Below the pieces are notes generated by a model, which was given only the letters and a program-made list of their open reading frames with translations, was not told the origin of the DNA and ran no database searches. From assembly GCA_947475545.1 (NCBI GenBank), contig CANJLL010000002.1, forward strand, positions 1 to 64,000: 64,000 nt of DNA, written 5' to 3'. Positions 56,124-64,000 of this stretch are shown piece by piece; position 1 is the stretch's first letter, and each line of letters begins with the position of its first letter. This stretch comes from Chloroflexota bacterium (GTDB taxonomy: Bacteria > Chloroflexota > Limnocylindria > Limnocylindrales > CSP1-4). Both the position numbers and the translations under genes were made by a program.

Positions 56124-57092
56124 ATGCAAGCTCGATTCGCCGCCGCCCTGCTTTCCCTGGCCCTGGCGGCCGCCGCGTGCAGCGGCGCCTCCTCCTCACC
56201 CGCGCCCAGTGGCGTGCCCGGCGCCTCCGGCGCCTCCGCCTGCGCCAAGGCACCGGCCATGACCACGCAGCCCCAGGGCTGGGGCGTGCCCAGCACCCAG
56301 CCCGCCGTCATCCCGGTCCTGATCAACCCCGCGGGCGAGCTGACCTGCGGCGCCAACCGACTGCTGTTCAGCTTCCTCGATACCAGGAACGCGCCCATCG
56401 GCTCACCCGACCGCAGGGCCAGCGTGGCCCTGTACAACCTGGCGCGCGACCCGGCCAAGCCCGTCCTCAGCGTGGATGGCACCTTCGTATGGGCCATCAC
56501 GGGGAGCGTCGGCGTCTACGTCGCCACGGCGGCGTTTCCCGAGGCGGGCACGTGGGGTGCCGAGTTCAGCACGACGCTGGCCGGCAAGACCGAGACGGTG
56601 CGGCTCTCGTTCGATGTGAGCGCCTCCACTGGCGTGGTGCGGGCCGGCCAGAAGGCGCCGGCATCCAGGACGCTGACGGGCGACCCCGTGAAGATCTCGA
56701 CGGATTCCAGGCCGGATGTCCGGCTCTACAAGACCTCGATCGACCAGGCGATCGCGCGGAAGGAGCCCTTCCTTGTCGCCTTCGCCACCCCCAAGTTCTG
56801 CACCAGCGGCCAGTGCGGCCCCACCCTGGAACGGGTCAAGCCGTACATCGACACGTACCCCACCGTGACGTTCATCAACGTCGAGCCGTACGAGCTCAAG
56901 GCAGACAGCGGCGGCCAGCTCCAGCCGGTCCTCACGGGTGGCCAGCTCACGCCCACCAAGTCAACCACCGAGTGGGGCCTGCTGTCGGAGCCGTGGATCT
57001 TCGTGGTCAACAAGGACGGGATCGTCACCGCCTCGCTGGCGCTCATCTTCGGCGAAGCGGAGCTGACGTCGGCGCTCGACGCGGTCAAGTAG
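56124..57092 (+). CDS. Thioredoxin-like lipoprotein with CTSGQC motif
   Basis: This 322-residue protein has a lipoprotein signal (LALAAAACSG, lipobox Cys near residue 19), an Ala/Ser/Pro linker and a beta-rich middle domain (about 55-185). A thioredoxin-like C-terminal domain (about 205-320) has FLVAFATPKFCTSGQCGPTLERVKPY and a late EPWIFVVNKDGIV. The Cys pair is spaced CxxxxC rather than the CxxC of thioredoxin or the CxxxC of Sco1. Being divergent from the heme A synthesis gene, it may help cytochrome oxidase assembly or thiol redox outside the membrane; this is inference. The ATG has a leaderless-type -10 box. Confidence 0.8.
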   Translation: MQARFAAALLSLALAAAACSGASSSPAPSGVPGASGASACAKAPAMTTQPQGWGVPSTQPAVIPVLINPAGELTCGANRLLFSFLDTRNAPIGSPDRRASVALYNLARDPAKPVLSVDGTFVWAITGSVGVYVATAAFPEAGTWGAEFSTTLAGKTETVRLSFDVSASTGVVRAGQKAPASRTLTGDPVKISTDSRPDVRLYKTSIDQAIARKEPFLVAFATPKFCTSGQCGPTLERVKPYIDTYPTVTFINVEPYELKADSGGQLQPVLTGGQLTPTKSTTEWGLLSEPWIFVVNKDGIVTASLALIFGEAELTSALDAVK

Positions 57093-57161
57093 CCCGGGCG
57101 ACACCGAAGCCGGGCTTGGCGAAGCCCGAGCCAGCATTCGAAGGCGACGAGGCGTCGGGCC

Positions 57162-57524
57162 TCAGCGAGCGGGCGCGTCCTCGATCCAGAGCGCGTCCAG
57201 CGTCCCGGTCCCGGCGTCCGCGTACGAGACGCGGATCCGCGACGATGTGGCTTGGTGCTCGGCCAGGTGCCCGGGCGGGAAGACCGTGCCATTGCGCAGC
57301 CCCACCAACGTGAAGAGCATCGTCCGCCCATCGTCGGAGCGGAGCGTGAAGCCGCTCACCGCCGCCAGCCCCGTGGAATCAACCCTGAGCACCACCCCGT
57401 CCACCGTCGGGGCATCCGGTCGGGCTGGGCTGCCGCCGCCACCGCCCAGGAGCGTCAGGCCCGTGCCCACCGCGATCAGCACCGCAAGTGCGCCGATGAA
57501 GACCCGGCGGGTGGTTCGATCCAA
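57162..57524 (-). CDS. Small membrane-anchored protein downstream of pyrD
   Basis: This 120-residue protein has an N-terminal signal anchor (about 9-27) and one small exported beta domain (VVLRVDSTGLAAVSGFTLRSDDGRTMLF). It follows pyrD by 15 bp and is probably co-transcribed. The start is a TTG with GGAG only 2 nt away, so it is uncertain. I do not recognise the family. Nothing links it to pyrimidine synthesis except position. Confidence 0.65.
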   Translation of the reverse strand: MDRTTRRVFIGALAVLIAVGTGLTLLGGGGGSPARPDAPTVDGVVLRVDSTGLAAVSGFTLRSDDGRTMLFTLVGLRNGTVFPPGHLAEHQATSSRIRVSYADAGTGTLDALWIEDAPAR

Positions 57525-57539
57525 GACTCCCCCGCCCGA

Positions 57540-58670
57540 CTAGGGCCGGTACTCCGCGCCGCGCGCGGAGGGATTGCCGGGACGGTGGCCCTGGGCCGTC
57601 CCGATCAGCGAGAGATGCGAGGAGAGGCCGCGCGCCTGGCATTCGTCCTCCAGCTCGTCAGCGAGGCGTGCCGGCAGCCCCGGGTCGCCGATCGCGGCCG
57701 TCCCCACGGCAACGGCCTGCGCACCCACCGCGAGGAAGTCCAGGACGTCGCTCAGCGTCGTGACGCCGCCCATCGCCACCACCGGGATGCGCACGGAGGT
57801 CGCGATCTCGTGGACCACGCGCAACGCGATGGGCCGGAGCGCCGGGCCGGAGAGGCCGCCGTACGCGAGGCCCAGCGCGGGGCGGCTGCGGTCCGCCGCC
57901 AGCACCAGGCCGGGGAGGGTGTTGACCGCGGAGATGGCGTCCGCGCCGGAATCCGCGACGGCGCGAGCCACGGCGCGCGGGTCCGGGGCCGCGGGGCTCA
58001 GCTTCACGAGGAGCGGCAGGTCGGTCGCCCGTCGCACGGCCGTGGTCACCGCCGCGGCCGAGTCCGCCTCCAGCGCGAAGAGGGTCCCACCGCGGTTGGC
58101 GTTTGGACACGACAGGTTCAGCTCCACGCCGGCGATTCCCGGAACGCCCTCCAGCCGGCGGGCCATCTCGGCGAACTCCCCGACGTTGTCCGCGGCCAGG
58201 TTGAGGATGACGGGGAGCGGCCAGCGCGCCCACTGCTCGGCAAAGCGCTCCAGCACCGCCGCCAGGCCGGGGTTGTGCAGGCCAATCGCGTTGAGCAGAC
58301 CGGACGGGGTCCGCGCCATGCGCGGCGTCGGGTTGCCAGTCCGGCCGCGGAGCGTGGTCCCGCGAGTGACCAGCGCGCCGATCCGCTCGGGCGCAAGGTC
58401 GTCCTCCGCCTCGATGCCATAGCCCAGCGCACCGGACGCGACCAGGATCGGGTTCCGCAGGAAGAGCCCACTCCCCAGGTCCACGGACAGGTCCAGCGGG
58501 ACGGAGGGAACGGGGGCCGCCACAGCCTCGCCCGAACCGCTCAGGCGCGGCCGCGACACCGGCGATTGCAGGCCCGGCACGGGGCGCGCCTTGCGCGGCG
58601 GCGCGGGCCACGCCGGGCCACGGCCCCCCGACCGGTCCAGCGCCGTCACGACTCGCCGGCGTGCCTTCAC
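57540..58670 (-). CDS. pyrD: Dihydroorotate dehydrogenase, catalytic subunit (class 1B)
   Basis: The 376-residue protein oxidises dihydroorotate to orotate with FMN. The core starts near residue 57 (LSVDLGSGLFLRNPILVASGALGYG). It contains VELNLSCPNANRGG with the catalytic Cys188, typical of class 1, then LLVKLSPAAPD, VNTLPGLV, GLSGPALRPIALR, and FMN-phosphate contacts in IPVVAMGGV and AVAVGTAAI. An Arg/Pro-rich extension of about 55 residues precedes the core. GTG at 58670 lies in a 4-bp overlap with pyrK, which supports it. A class 1B enzyme needs PyrK, encoded just upstream, to pass electrons to NAD. Confidence 0.93.
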   Translation of the reverse strand: MKARRRVVTALDRSGGRGPAWPAPPRKARPVPGLQSPVSRPRLSGSGEAVAAPVPSVPLDLSVDLGSGLFLRNPILVASGALGYGIEAEDDLAPERIGALVTRGTTLRGRTGNPTPRMARTPSGLLNAIGLHNPGLAAVLERFAEQWARWPLPVILNLAADNVGEFAEMARRLEGVPGIAGVELNLSCPNANRGGTLFALEADSAAAVTTAVRRATDLPLLVKLSPAAPDPRAVARAVADSGADAISAVNTLPGLVLAADRSRPALGLAYGGLSGPALRPIALRVVHEIATSVRIPVVAMGGVTTLSDVLDFLAVGAQAVAVGTAAIGDPGLPARLADELEDECQARGLSSHLSLIGTAQGHRPGNPSARGAEYRP

Positions 58671-59527
58671 GCGACCGTCTCCAGGCTGAGCTCCGTCGCT
58701 GCGAAGACCGGCCCCTCGCGGCAGGCCCGCAGCAGCCCCGCATGGCCGTCGACCACGCAGCCCAGGCAGGTCGCCGCGGCGCAGGCCACGTCGAGCTCCA
58801 CGACCACCTGCAGGAAGGACTTGCGGCGCGCCGACGGCGACCCGGGCGGATCCACCTTGGCCGCCGCTCGCCGACGGCCCAGCTTGGCCACGCCCATGCG
58901 CGTCAGGCGGCTGGCGGACAGGGCGGCCAGCTTGCCCAGGAGCGCCGGCGAGCCGGCCGCAAATGTCTGGTCGGCCCAGGCCTCGTACTGGGGCACCAGG
59001 TCGGCGACCGAGCCGGGGTGACCCAGGGACCCATCGACGGTCGCGACGACGTACTCGACTTCGTCGGGCAGGAGGGTCGACGGATACACATCCCGCGCGC
59101 TCTGGGCGCCCAGCAGCACGGTCACCTGCCGGCCCTCGCGGAGTGCCTCGTCGGCCAGGAGGCGAAGCCGCCCGATCGCGGCACCCTCGGCGATCAACAG
59201 GATGTGCGTGGTCCGGGGGTCCACCTCGAACGGGCGTCCGAAGGGCCCCGCGAGGGGCGCGCGGTCGCCCACCCGGAGATGGGCTAGCGCGTCCGCGCGG
59301 GCCGGCCCGGCGACATGAACGCTGACGACCCCGGTCGATGGGTCAACGGTGTTGATGGCGAAGGCGCGCCGGACCACCAGCCCCTCATCGTCGGCGAGGA
59401 GGACCTGCAGGACCTGGCCGGCACGCGCCGAGACGGCGATCGCCGGCGCATGGAAGGCATCGATCCGCTGGTCGGGGAGGATGACCCGCCGCTCGACCAG
59501 CTCTGCCACAACGGGCTCCGTGGACAT
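58667..59527 (-). CDS. pyrK: Dihydroorotate dehydrogenase electron-transfer subunit-like protein
   Basis: This 286-residue flavoprotein has an N-terminal ferredoxin-reductase-like FAD domain (about 5-95, with RRAFAINTVD in place of the usual RPxS motif). An NAD domain follows (about 105-200), and a C-terminal [2Fe-2S] site has Cys249, Cys254, Cys257 and Cys269. Between them lies an unusual basic segment (about 208-240). The 4-bp overlap with pyrD and the Cys spacing identify it as PyrK. The ribosome site is weak. It lies 36 bp after the duplicated-domain gene. Confidence 0.88.
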   Translation of the reverse strand: MSTEPVVAELVERRVILPDQRIDAFHAPAIAVSARAGQVLQVLLADDEGLVVRRAFAINTVDPSTGVVSVHVAGPARADALAHLRVGDRAPLAGPFGRPFEVDPRTTHILLIAEGAAIGRLRLLADEALREGRQVTVLLGAQSARDVYPSTLLPDEVEYVVATVDGSLGHPGSVADLVPQYEAWADQTFAAGSPALLGKLAALSASRLTRMGVAKLGRRRAAAKVDPPGSPSARRKSFLQVVVELDVACAAATCLGCVVDGHAGLLRACREGPVFAATELSLETVA

Positions 59528-59563
59528 GGCGGGATGCCCCGCGACGCCCGGTGCCCCGACCGA

Positions 59564-60472
59564 CTAGCGGTTGTCGTCCTCCGCGGCCTTCTCGGCGTCG
59601 CCCTCGGCCTCACCCTCGCTGTCATCGTCATCGTCACCATCGCCCTCGGGGGCGACGGACGGGAACGCCTCGGCGAGCGCATCGGCGAGATCGCCGAAGA
59701 CGTCGGTGGGGTCGTAGTACTCGACGAGGTCCTCCGGCGAGGCGAGCGTCGTCCACTCGCCGTCCGCGCCCTCGGGCTGGACTTCGCCGCGGAACGTGCC
59801 GCCCGCCTCGAGGACCAGGCGCTCGTCGTCGTCGTCGACGATGATGAGGTCACCCAGGCGCTCCGACAGGTTGGCGGACGCGATCTGGAACTGCGCGAGC
59901 AGCCGTGCCTCGGAGCGCTGGCTCCGGTCCTGGAAGTCGAGGGCCAGGTCGTACAGCTGGCGCGCCGCACCCTCCTCGTCGTCCGCCGCGAGCGGGACCG
60001 GGGTGGACTGGCCGGCCGCCCAGTCGTCGGCGGCCTCCGCGTACACGCCCGCGCCTGCGAGCGCGCCGCCGGCATGGGTCCCGGTGATCTCACCCAGCTC
60101 GGCCGCGCCGGTGGGCTCGTCCTCGAGGCCGGCCGCCGCGCGGGCCGCGTCGGCGAAGGCCGCAAAGATGTCGGCCGGGTTGTACAGCTCGACCAGCTCC
60201 GACGGCGATTCGATCACCTCTGTGTCGCTGGTCCACTGGCCGGTCGACTCATCGAGGAACCGGCTGCGGCTGCGGAACGTCAGGTCGGGGGCGATCGACA
60301 GGAAGTCCGGATCCTCGTCGATGAGGGTCATGCCGCCCAGTTCGGCGATCCGATCGGCGTTCGCCTCCAGGAAGCGGTGCAGCTGGCGGGCGGACTGCAC
60401 CAGGAAATCCTTGCGCTCGAGTGCGGCATCGGCAGCCAGCTCACCCAGCACGTCGTTGCGGCCAAGGTCCAT
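59564..60472 (-). CDS. Acidic protein with an internal domain duplication, unknown
   Basis: The 302-residue protein consists of two related halves. Residues of about 22-114 and 169-271 both show a helix, a short beta segment, then the pattern SPxxLVExYxPxDxFxxxADA (89-109 and 245-265). The linker is Ala/Gly-rich and the C-terminal 30 residues are almost only Asp, Glu, Gly and Ala. No signal peptide or membrane segment is present. AGGGG lies about 10 nt before the ATG. It is located between pyrC and pyrK. I find no known family for it. Confidence 0.75.
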   Translation of the reverse strand: MDLGRNDVLGELAADAALERKDFLVQSARQLHRFLEANADRIAELGGMTLIDEDPDFLSIAPDLTFRSRSRFLDESTGQWTSDTEVIESPSELVELYNPADIFAAFADAARAAAGLEDEPTGAAELGEITGTHAGGALAGAGVYAEAADDWAAGQSTPVPLAADDEEGAARQLYDLALDFQDRSQRSEARLLAQFQIASANLSERLGDLIIVDDDDERLVLEAGGTFRGEVQPEGADGEWTTLASPEDLVEYYDPTDVFGDLADALAEAFPSVAPEGDGDDDDDSEGEAEGDAEKAAEDDNR

Positions 60473-60506
60473 CGGTCAGTCCCCTACTTGCGGCGGTGGC
60501 GGCTGG

Positions 60507-60833
60507 TCAGCCGTGATACTCGAGATCGGGCCCCATCCGCTCCCGGAGGAACATCGAATGGTGGCGCTCAAAAAGCCATTCCCCGGCACGATGCCCCAGG
60601 GCGCGGGCTGTCTCATCCGCTTCCAGGCGATCCAGCGTCGCGTAGTCCGGCAGGTCCAGCAGGATCACGTTGTCATATTCCGACCCGTGAGCCACGTTGA
60701 ACCAACCGAGGAACTTGACGCCGTACTTCTGCTCGTACTCCTTTGCCTGGCGAGGGAAGAGCGTCCGCATATAGAACTTCAGAAACGGGTCGCGACCGCG
60801 GCGGACGATGAAATAGGTCGCGAGGACGGGCAC
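60507..60833 (-). CDS. Small NIPSNAP/EthD-like protein
   Basis: This 108-residue protein reads LATYFIVRRGRDPFLKFYMRTLFPRQAKEYEQKYGVKFLG, followed by EYDNVILLDLPDYATLDRLEAD and a charged end. Size and strand-helix order suggest a ferredoxin-like dimeric alpha-beta barrel as in NIPSNAP or EthD, but no catalytic residues are evident. GTG at 60833 has GGAGGAG 8 nt upstream, clearly better than the longer frame. The role is unknown. It precedes the duplicated-domain gene by 34 bp. Confidence 0.7.
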   Translation of the reverse strand: MPVLATYFIVRRGRDPFLKFYMRTLFPRQAKEYEQKYGVKFLGWFNVAHGSEYDNVILLDLPDYATLDRLEADETARALGHRAGEWLFERHHSMFLRERMGPDLEYHG

Positions 60834-60921
60834 GAGCGAGGCTCCTCCGGGGCGATTGTCGAGTCGCGGCAACCGGCGGGCGCGGCCGCCGGCCATCTAT
60901 TGTCGCACGGGGATCCCACGA

Positions 60922-61419
60922 TCAGGCGGGCGGGCGTGAATCCTCGTCGCGGGTCGGGTCGCGGCGGGCGGGATCCTCGCCGCTGTCCGCGGCGGGTGCC
61001 GCGGCGACGCCGTCCGCCTGGGCGGCCGGTCCTCCGGCGCGCTCGTCCTCCAGCTCGCCGACGGTCCGAGTCGCGCTGCCCAGCGGCCTGCGCCGGCCGG
61101 TGGCGCGCCGGTCGGCGGCGACGAGGCGGAGCAGGAAGATCACGGTCTGCCCGGTGAGGAGGAGGAGGAGGAGGACGAGGATGAGCAGGGCGGCGCTCAC
61201 GCCTTCCGGCCAGCCCCAGACCACGCTCAGCGGGGTGATGATCACGGCCGCGGCGAGCACCACGAGCTGGCTGTAGAAACAGCCAAGGCCCGGACCGCGC
61301 TCGGCCTCCAGGGGGGCGCCCTTGTACTGGACGGTGCCGTCGCCGGGGTGGACCGGGGGCGCGGTCTCGGCGTCGATGGCCGGGTCCTGGGGCGGGGTGG
61401 CGGGGGCGATGTCACTCAC
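60922..61419 (-). CDS. Membrane protein with two helices, unknown
   Basis: This 165-residue protein has an acidic Pro-rich N-terminus and two membrane helices (about 50-68 and 74-96, ALLILVLLLLLLTGQTVIFLL). A charged cytoplasmic tail rich in Arg, Asp and Glu follows. The start is GTG 61419 (or 61422), because TACAGT ends 6 nt before 61419. The open frame upstream of it has no coding character. Its role is unknown; it lies between pyrC and pyrK. Confidence 0.68.
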   Translation of the reverse strand: MSDIAPATPPQDPAIDAETAPPVHPGDGTVQYKGAPLEAERGPGLGCFYSQLVVLAAAVIITPLSVVWGWPEGVSAALLILVLLLLLLTGQTVIFLLRLVAADRRATGRRRPLGSATRTVGELEDERAGGPAAQADGVAAAPAADSGEDPARRDPTRDEDSRPPA

Positions 61420-61425
61420 CACCCG

Positions 61426-61431
61426 ACTGTA
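61426..61431 (-). promoter_or_regulatory. -10 box, leaderless start inside the pyr region
   Basis: TACAGT on the minus strand ends 6 nt before GTG 61419. It implies that the genes from here to pyrD can be transcribed separately from pyrBC. Confidence 0.5.
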
Positions 61432-61638
61432 GCCCACCCCGCTGGGTCCTGCCGGGCGGGGCCTGCCGCCCCGAACCGCGAGCGGCGTTCGGCGATGGCG
61501 CCATGGCACACGACGGCCCGCCGCCAGCCCGACGCACGACCGAGGCCGACATCGATCGACTCCTGGACCGGCTGCGAGAACTGGCCGGGCCGTGATGATG
61601 GAGGGGAGCGCGCCCGGAGCCGAGGGGAGCACTCTGGC

Positions 61639-63114
61639 TCAGGCCCCTGAGGCCTCCCAGGCCAGCCGACCGTCGGCGATCGTCAGGAGGACGAGCCCCG
61701 GCAGGTCGCGTCCGACAAGCGGCGACGGCGCGCCGAGCGATCGGATGGTCGCCGGACCCACCGTCCAACCGGCGGAGCGGTCGATGACGACCAGGTCCGC
61801 GCGGGCGCCCACGATCAGGCCGGGTGCCGTCGAAGCCGGGCGTGGGCCCAGCACACGGGCCGGGCCGCTGGTCAGCGCCGCGATCGCCCGGGCCAGTGGC
61901 AGCCGGCCCGCATCCACCGCCGCCAGCAGCAGGCCCAGCGCCGTCTCGATGCCCGCGATCCCCGGGACGCTCATGCCGAACTCGACCTCGCGATCGGGGC
62001 GCGCGATGGGGGCGTGATCCGTGGCGACCGCGTCAACGGTGCCATCCAGCAGGCCGACCAGGCAGGCGGCCGCGTCCGCGGCGGAGCGGAGCGGCGGCTC
62101 CACCCGGAGCGAGCTGGCGTACGGGGCCGCCGCCAACGGGCCATCGGCCCAGGGATTGTCGCTCCCGTCCCAGGCCCAGCGCCGCGACCCCGCGAGCCAG
62201 CCGTCGGTCAGCGCCAGGTGATGCGGCGTCACGTCGCAGGTGACAGGCAGCCCGGCGGCCTTCGCCCGACGCACCAGCGCGATCGAGCCGGCCGTGGAGA
62301 GATGCGCCAGGTGGAGCCGCACGCCCGGCACGTCCCGGACGACGTCGGCAAGGATGGCCAGGTCGCGGCCGACCGCCGCCTCCTCGGCTGCCGCGGGCGA
62401 GCCCCGCAGGCCCAGCACGGTCGCGACCAGCCCGTCGTTCGCCTCCGCCCCGTGGCTCAGCCCCGGGTCCACGGCATGCTCCACGACCGGCACGCCCAGC
62501 ATCCCGGCGTAGGCGAGGGCGCTCCGCAGGATCGAGGCGGAGCGAACGGGCGCGGGGTCGTCGCTGAACGCCGCCGCCCCGGCGTCGGCCAGCTCGCCCA
62601 GGGCCGCCAGTCGCTCTCCCGCTCGTCCCGCGGTCAGCGCGCCAACGCCCAGCACGCGGACCGGCGACCCGGATGCGGCCGCCAGCGCCCGGACCCGGAT
62701 CAGGACACCCGGCTCGTCGGCGGCCGGGGTCGTGTCGGCCATCGCGCAGACGGTGGTGAAGCCACCATGGGCGGCGGCCGCCAGGCCACTCGCGATCGTC
62801 TCGGCGGCTTCGTCGCCGGGCTCGCGCAGGTGGGCGTGCAGGTCCGTGAAACCCGGCACGACGATGACGCCATCCGGCCCGACGCCCGCGGCATCGGCCC
62901 CGCGCAGCCAGGTCACCGCGCGCAGGACCCCGTCGCGGACCACCAGTTCGCCGGGCCCCTCACGCCCGGTCGCTGGATCCACCAGCCAGGCCCGGCTGAT
63001 CTCCAGCTCCGCGGACGCCGCGGCCGCCCGTCCCCGCGCCAGCGCGCCGCCCGGCCCCGTCGCGCCGTTCTGCCCCGACCCGACGTTGGACCCCGACCCG
63101 CTCGCCGCGTTCAT
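61639..63114 (-). CDS. pyrC: Dihydroorotase
   Basis: The 491-residue zinc enzyme closes N-carbamoyl-aspartate to dihydroorotate. Metal and active-site motifs: VPGFTDLHAHLREPG (HxH), AAFSDDP, VVEHAVD, LHLAHLST and DAVATDHAPI with the catalytic Asp. The FSDDP form fits the class I type that uses Asp rather than a carboxylated Lys. The first 35 residues are a Gly/Ser/Ala-rich tail not seen in typical DHOases. Its ATG overlaps the pyrB stop by 4 bp (ATGA). Confidence 0.94.
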   Translation of the reverse strand: MNAASGSGSNVGSGQNGATGPGGALARGRAAAASAELEISRAWLVDPATGREGPGELVVRDGVLRAVTWLRGADAAGVGPDGVIVVPGFTDLHAHLREPGDEAAETIASGLAAAAHGGFTTVCAMADTTPAADEPGVLIRVRALAAASGSPVRVLGVGALTAGRAGERLAALGELADAGAAAFSDDPAPVRSASILRSALAYAGMLGVPVVEHAVDPGLSHGAEANDGLVATVLGLRGSPAAAEEAAVGRDLAILADVVRDVPGVRLHLAHLSTAGSIALVRRAKAAGLPVTCDVTPHHLALTDGWLAGSRRWAWDGSDNPWADGPLAAAPYASSLRVEPPLRSAADAAACLVGLLDGTVDAVATDHAPIARPDREVEFGMSVPGIAGIETALGLLLAAVDAGRLPLARAIAALTSGPARVLGPRPASTAPGLIVGARADLVVIDRSAGWTVGPATIRSLGAPSPLVGRDLPGLVLLTIADGRLAWEASGA

Positions 63115-64000
63115 CGCGGCCCCCGCACGCCGGCCAGCAGGTAGAGGAGCGCCATGCGGACCGCCACGCCGTTCGCTACCTGTTCCGTGATCACCGACTG
63201 GATCCCCTCGGCCACGTCCGGCGCGATCTCCACGCCCTCGTTGATGGGCCCGGGGTGCATCACCAGCGCGCCGGGTCGCGCCAGCGCGAGCCGCTCCCGC
63301 GTCAGGCCAAAGCGTGCCGAGTACTCGCGCAAGGACGGGAGCAGGCCGCCGCTCATCCGCTCCTGCTGGAGCCGCAGGGCCATGACCACGTCAGCGTCGC
63401 GCAGCGCGGCGTTGACGTCCGATGTGACCGTGAAGCGCCGCGAGGCCGGCCCAACCCCGGAGCCTGCCCACGCCTCCAGCCCACGCACCAGCGTGGCCGG
63501 CCCGCAGACCCACAGGTCCGCACCGGCCGCCGTCAGCGACCAGATGTTGGAGCGGGCCACGCGCGAGTGAAGCGCGTCGCCAAGGATCACGACCTTGCGC
63601 CCCGCGACCGTCCCACCGGGGAGCCGGCGACGCATCGTGTACAGGTCCAGGAGTGCCTGGGTGGGATGCGCGTGCCAGCCGTCCCCGCCGTTGAGGACGC
63701 TCCCGCCGAAGTGCTCCGCGGCGAGCTGGGCCGCCCCCGAGTGGGAGTGGCGCAGGACCAGCATCCCGGCGCCCAGGGCCTCGATGGTCCGGAGCGTGTC
63801 CAGAAACGATTCGCCCTTGACCACGGACGAGGTGGCGGTGGCGATGTTCACGACATCCGCCGACAGGTTCTTGGCCGCGACCTCGAACGAGACTCGGGTC
63901 CGGGTGGAGGCCTCGTAGAAGAGGATGGTGACGTTGGTGCCGCGCAGCGCGGGGACCTTGGCGATGGGCCGGCCCAGGACCTCCCGCATGGCGTCCGTCG
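63111..64000 (-). CDS. pyrB: Aspartate carbamoyltransferase catalytic chain (N-terminus beyond window edge)
   Basis: The visible part lacks only the first residues. The frame is open to the window end (TDAMREVLGRPI), so the Met at 63989 is internal. Key motifs are FYEASTRTRVSFE (carbamoyl phosphate loop), HAHPTQALLDLYTMRR, LRLQQERM and HPGPINEGVEI. The enzyme joins carbamoyl phosphate and aspartate, the committed step of pyrimidine synthesis. Its stop overlaps the pyrC start. Any PyrR or attenuator leader would lie outside the window. Confidence 0.95.
   Translation of the reverse strand, partial: TDAMREVLGRPIAKVPALRGTNVTILFYEASTRTRVSFEVAAKNLSADVVNIATATSSVVKGESFLDTLRTIEALGAGMLVLRHSHSGAAQLAAEHFGGSVLNGGDGWHAHPTQALLDLYTMRRRLPGGTVAGRKVVILGDALHSRVARSNIWSLTAAGADLWVCGPATLVRGLEAWAGSGVGPASRRFTVTSDVNAALRDADVVMALRLQQERMSGGLLPSLREYSARFGLTRERLALARPGALVMHPGPINEGVEIAPDVAEGIQSVITEQVANGVAVRMALLYLLAGVRGPR

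Noticed and set aside
61503-61595. A 30-codon open frame (MAHDGPPPARR...) between the membrane protein gene and pyrC
   Set aside because: It is plausible as a small helical peptide, but there is no ribosome site or -10 box and the length is within chance in this GC range.

Overview
The window is a 64 kb stretch of very GC-rich bacterial chromosome with densely packed genes. It holds no rRNA or tRNA gene, insertion sequence, prophage or CRISPR array that I can see. The gene set suggests a Chloroflexota-like bacterium: a fused heme A synthase/heme O synthase (CtaA-CtaB), a GlgE-type alpha-glucan pathway, nickel superoxide dismutase with its maturation protease, an LLM (F420-type) oxidoreductase and a Flp-type pilin. 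I infer a lineage such as Limnocylindria, but the phylum is an inference from gene content and not proven. Many genes seem to be transcribed without a leader, with a TANNNT -10 box 6-7 nt before the start codon.

Layout. 1-1136: the tail of an unidentified gene and a two-cupin protein. 1159-7379 (minus): a compact operon for a MacAB-like export system, in the order adaptor, ATPase, permease, anchored DUF5666-like protein, response regulator, histidine kinase. 7519-7908 (minus): a double-ACT protein. 8033-20573 (plus): five consecutive alpha-glucan enzymes, namely phosphorylase, GH57 glucanotransferase/amylase, GlgX debranching enzyme, GlgE maltosyltransferase and a giant GH13 protein. Three of the four junctions overlap or nearly overlap. 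A GlgA/GlgM-type glycosyltransferase at 52391-53662 probably supplies the pathway. 20694-28542 (plus): membrane protein, GNAT acetyltransferase, holin-like protein, M19 dipeptidase, homocysteine methyltransferase-MTHFR fusion, TPM/DUF2207 protein and an NTF2-like protein. 28645-35137: LysM protein, two alpha/beta hydrolases, DinB protein, GMC oxidoreductase and a DUF4185-like anchored protein.

35285-36303: sodN and sodX, then a 313-bp convergent gap with palindromic repeats, then a YeiH-family transporter (minus) and an LLM oxidoreductase (minus). The LLM gene is divergent from a MarR regulator, DHA2 drug-efflux and Rieske gene run. 41936-46288: a LOG-family protein and, divergently, small membrane proteins and an ApbE/ferric-reductase-like trio. 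46296-48657: a cysteine-less ArsC-fold protein, two ACT proteins and exonuclease III. 48777-52325 (minus): a Flp pilin with a structured leader, methionine aminopeptidase, an Imm-5-like protein and a beta-CASP nuclease. 54054-57092: the CtaA-CtaB fusion and a divergent thioredoxin-like lipoprotein.

57162-64000 (minus) is a pyrimidine region: pyrB (cut by the window edge), pyrC, three genes of unknown role, pyrK and pyrD. PyrB and PyrC make dihydroorotate from carbamoyl phosphate and aspartate, and PyrD/PyrK oxidise it to orotate.

Short GC-rich tandem repeats are common between genes and in some cases cover the stop codon.
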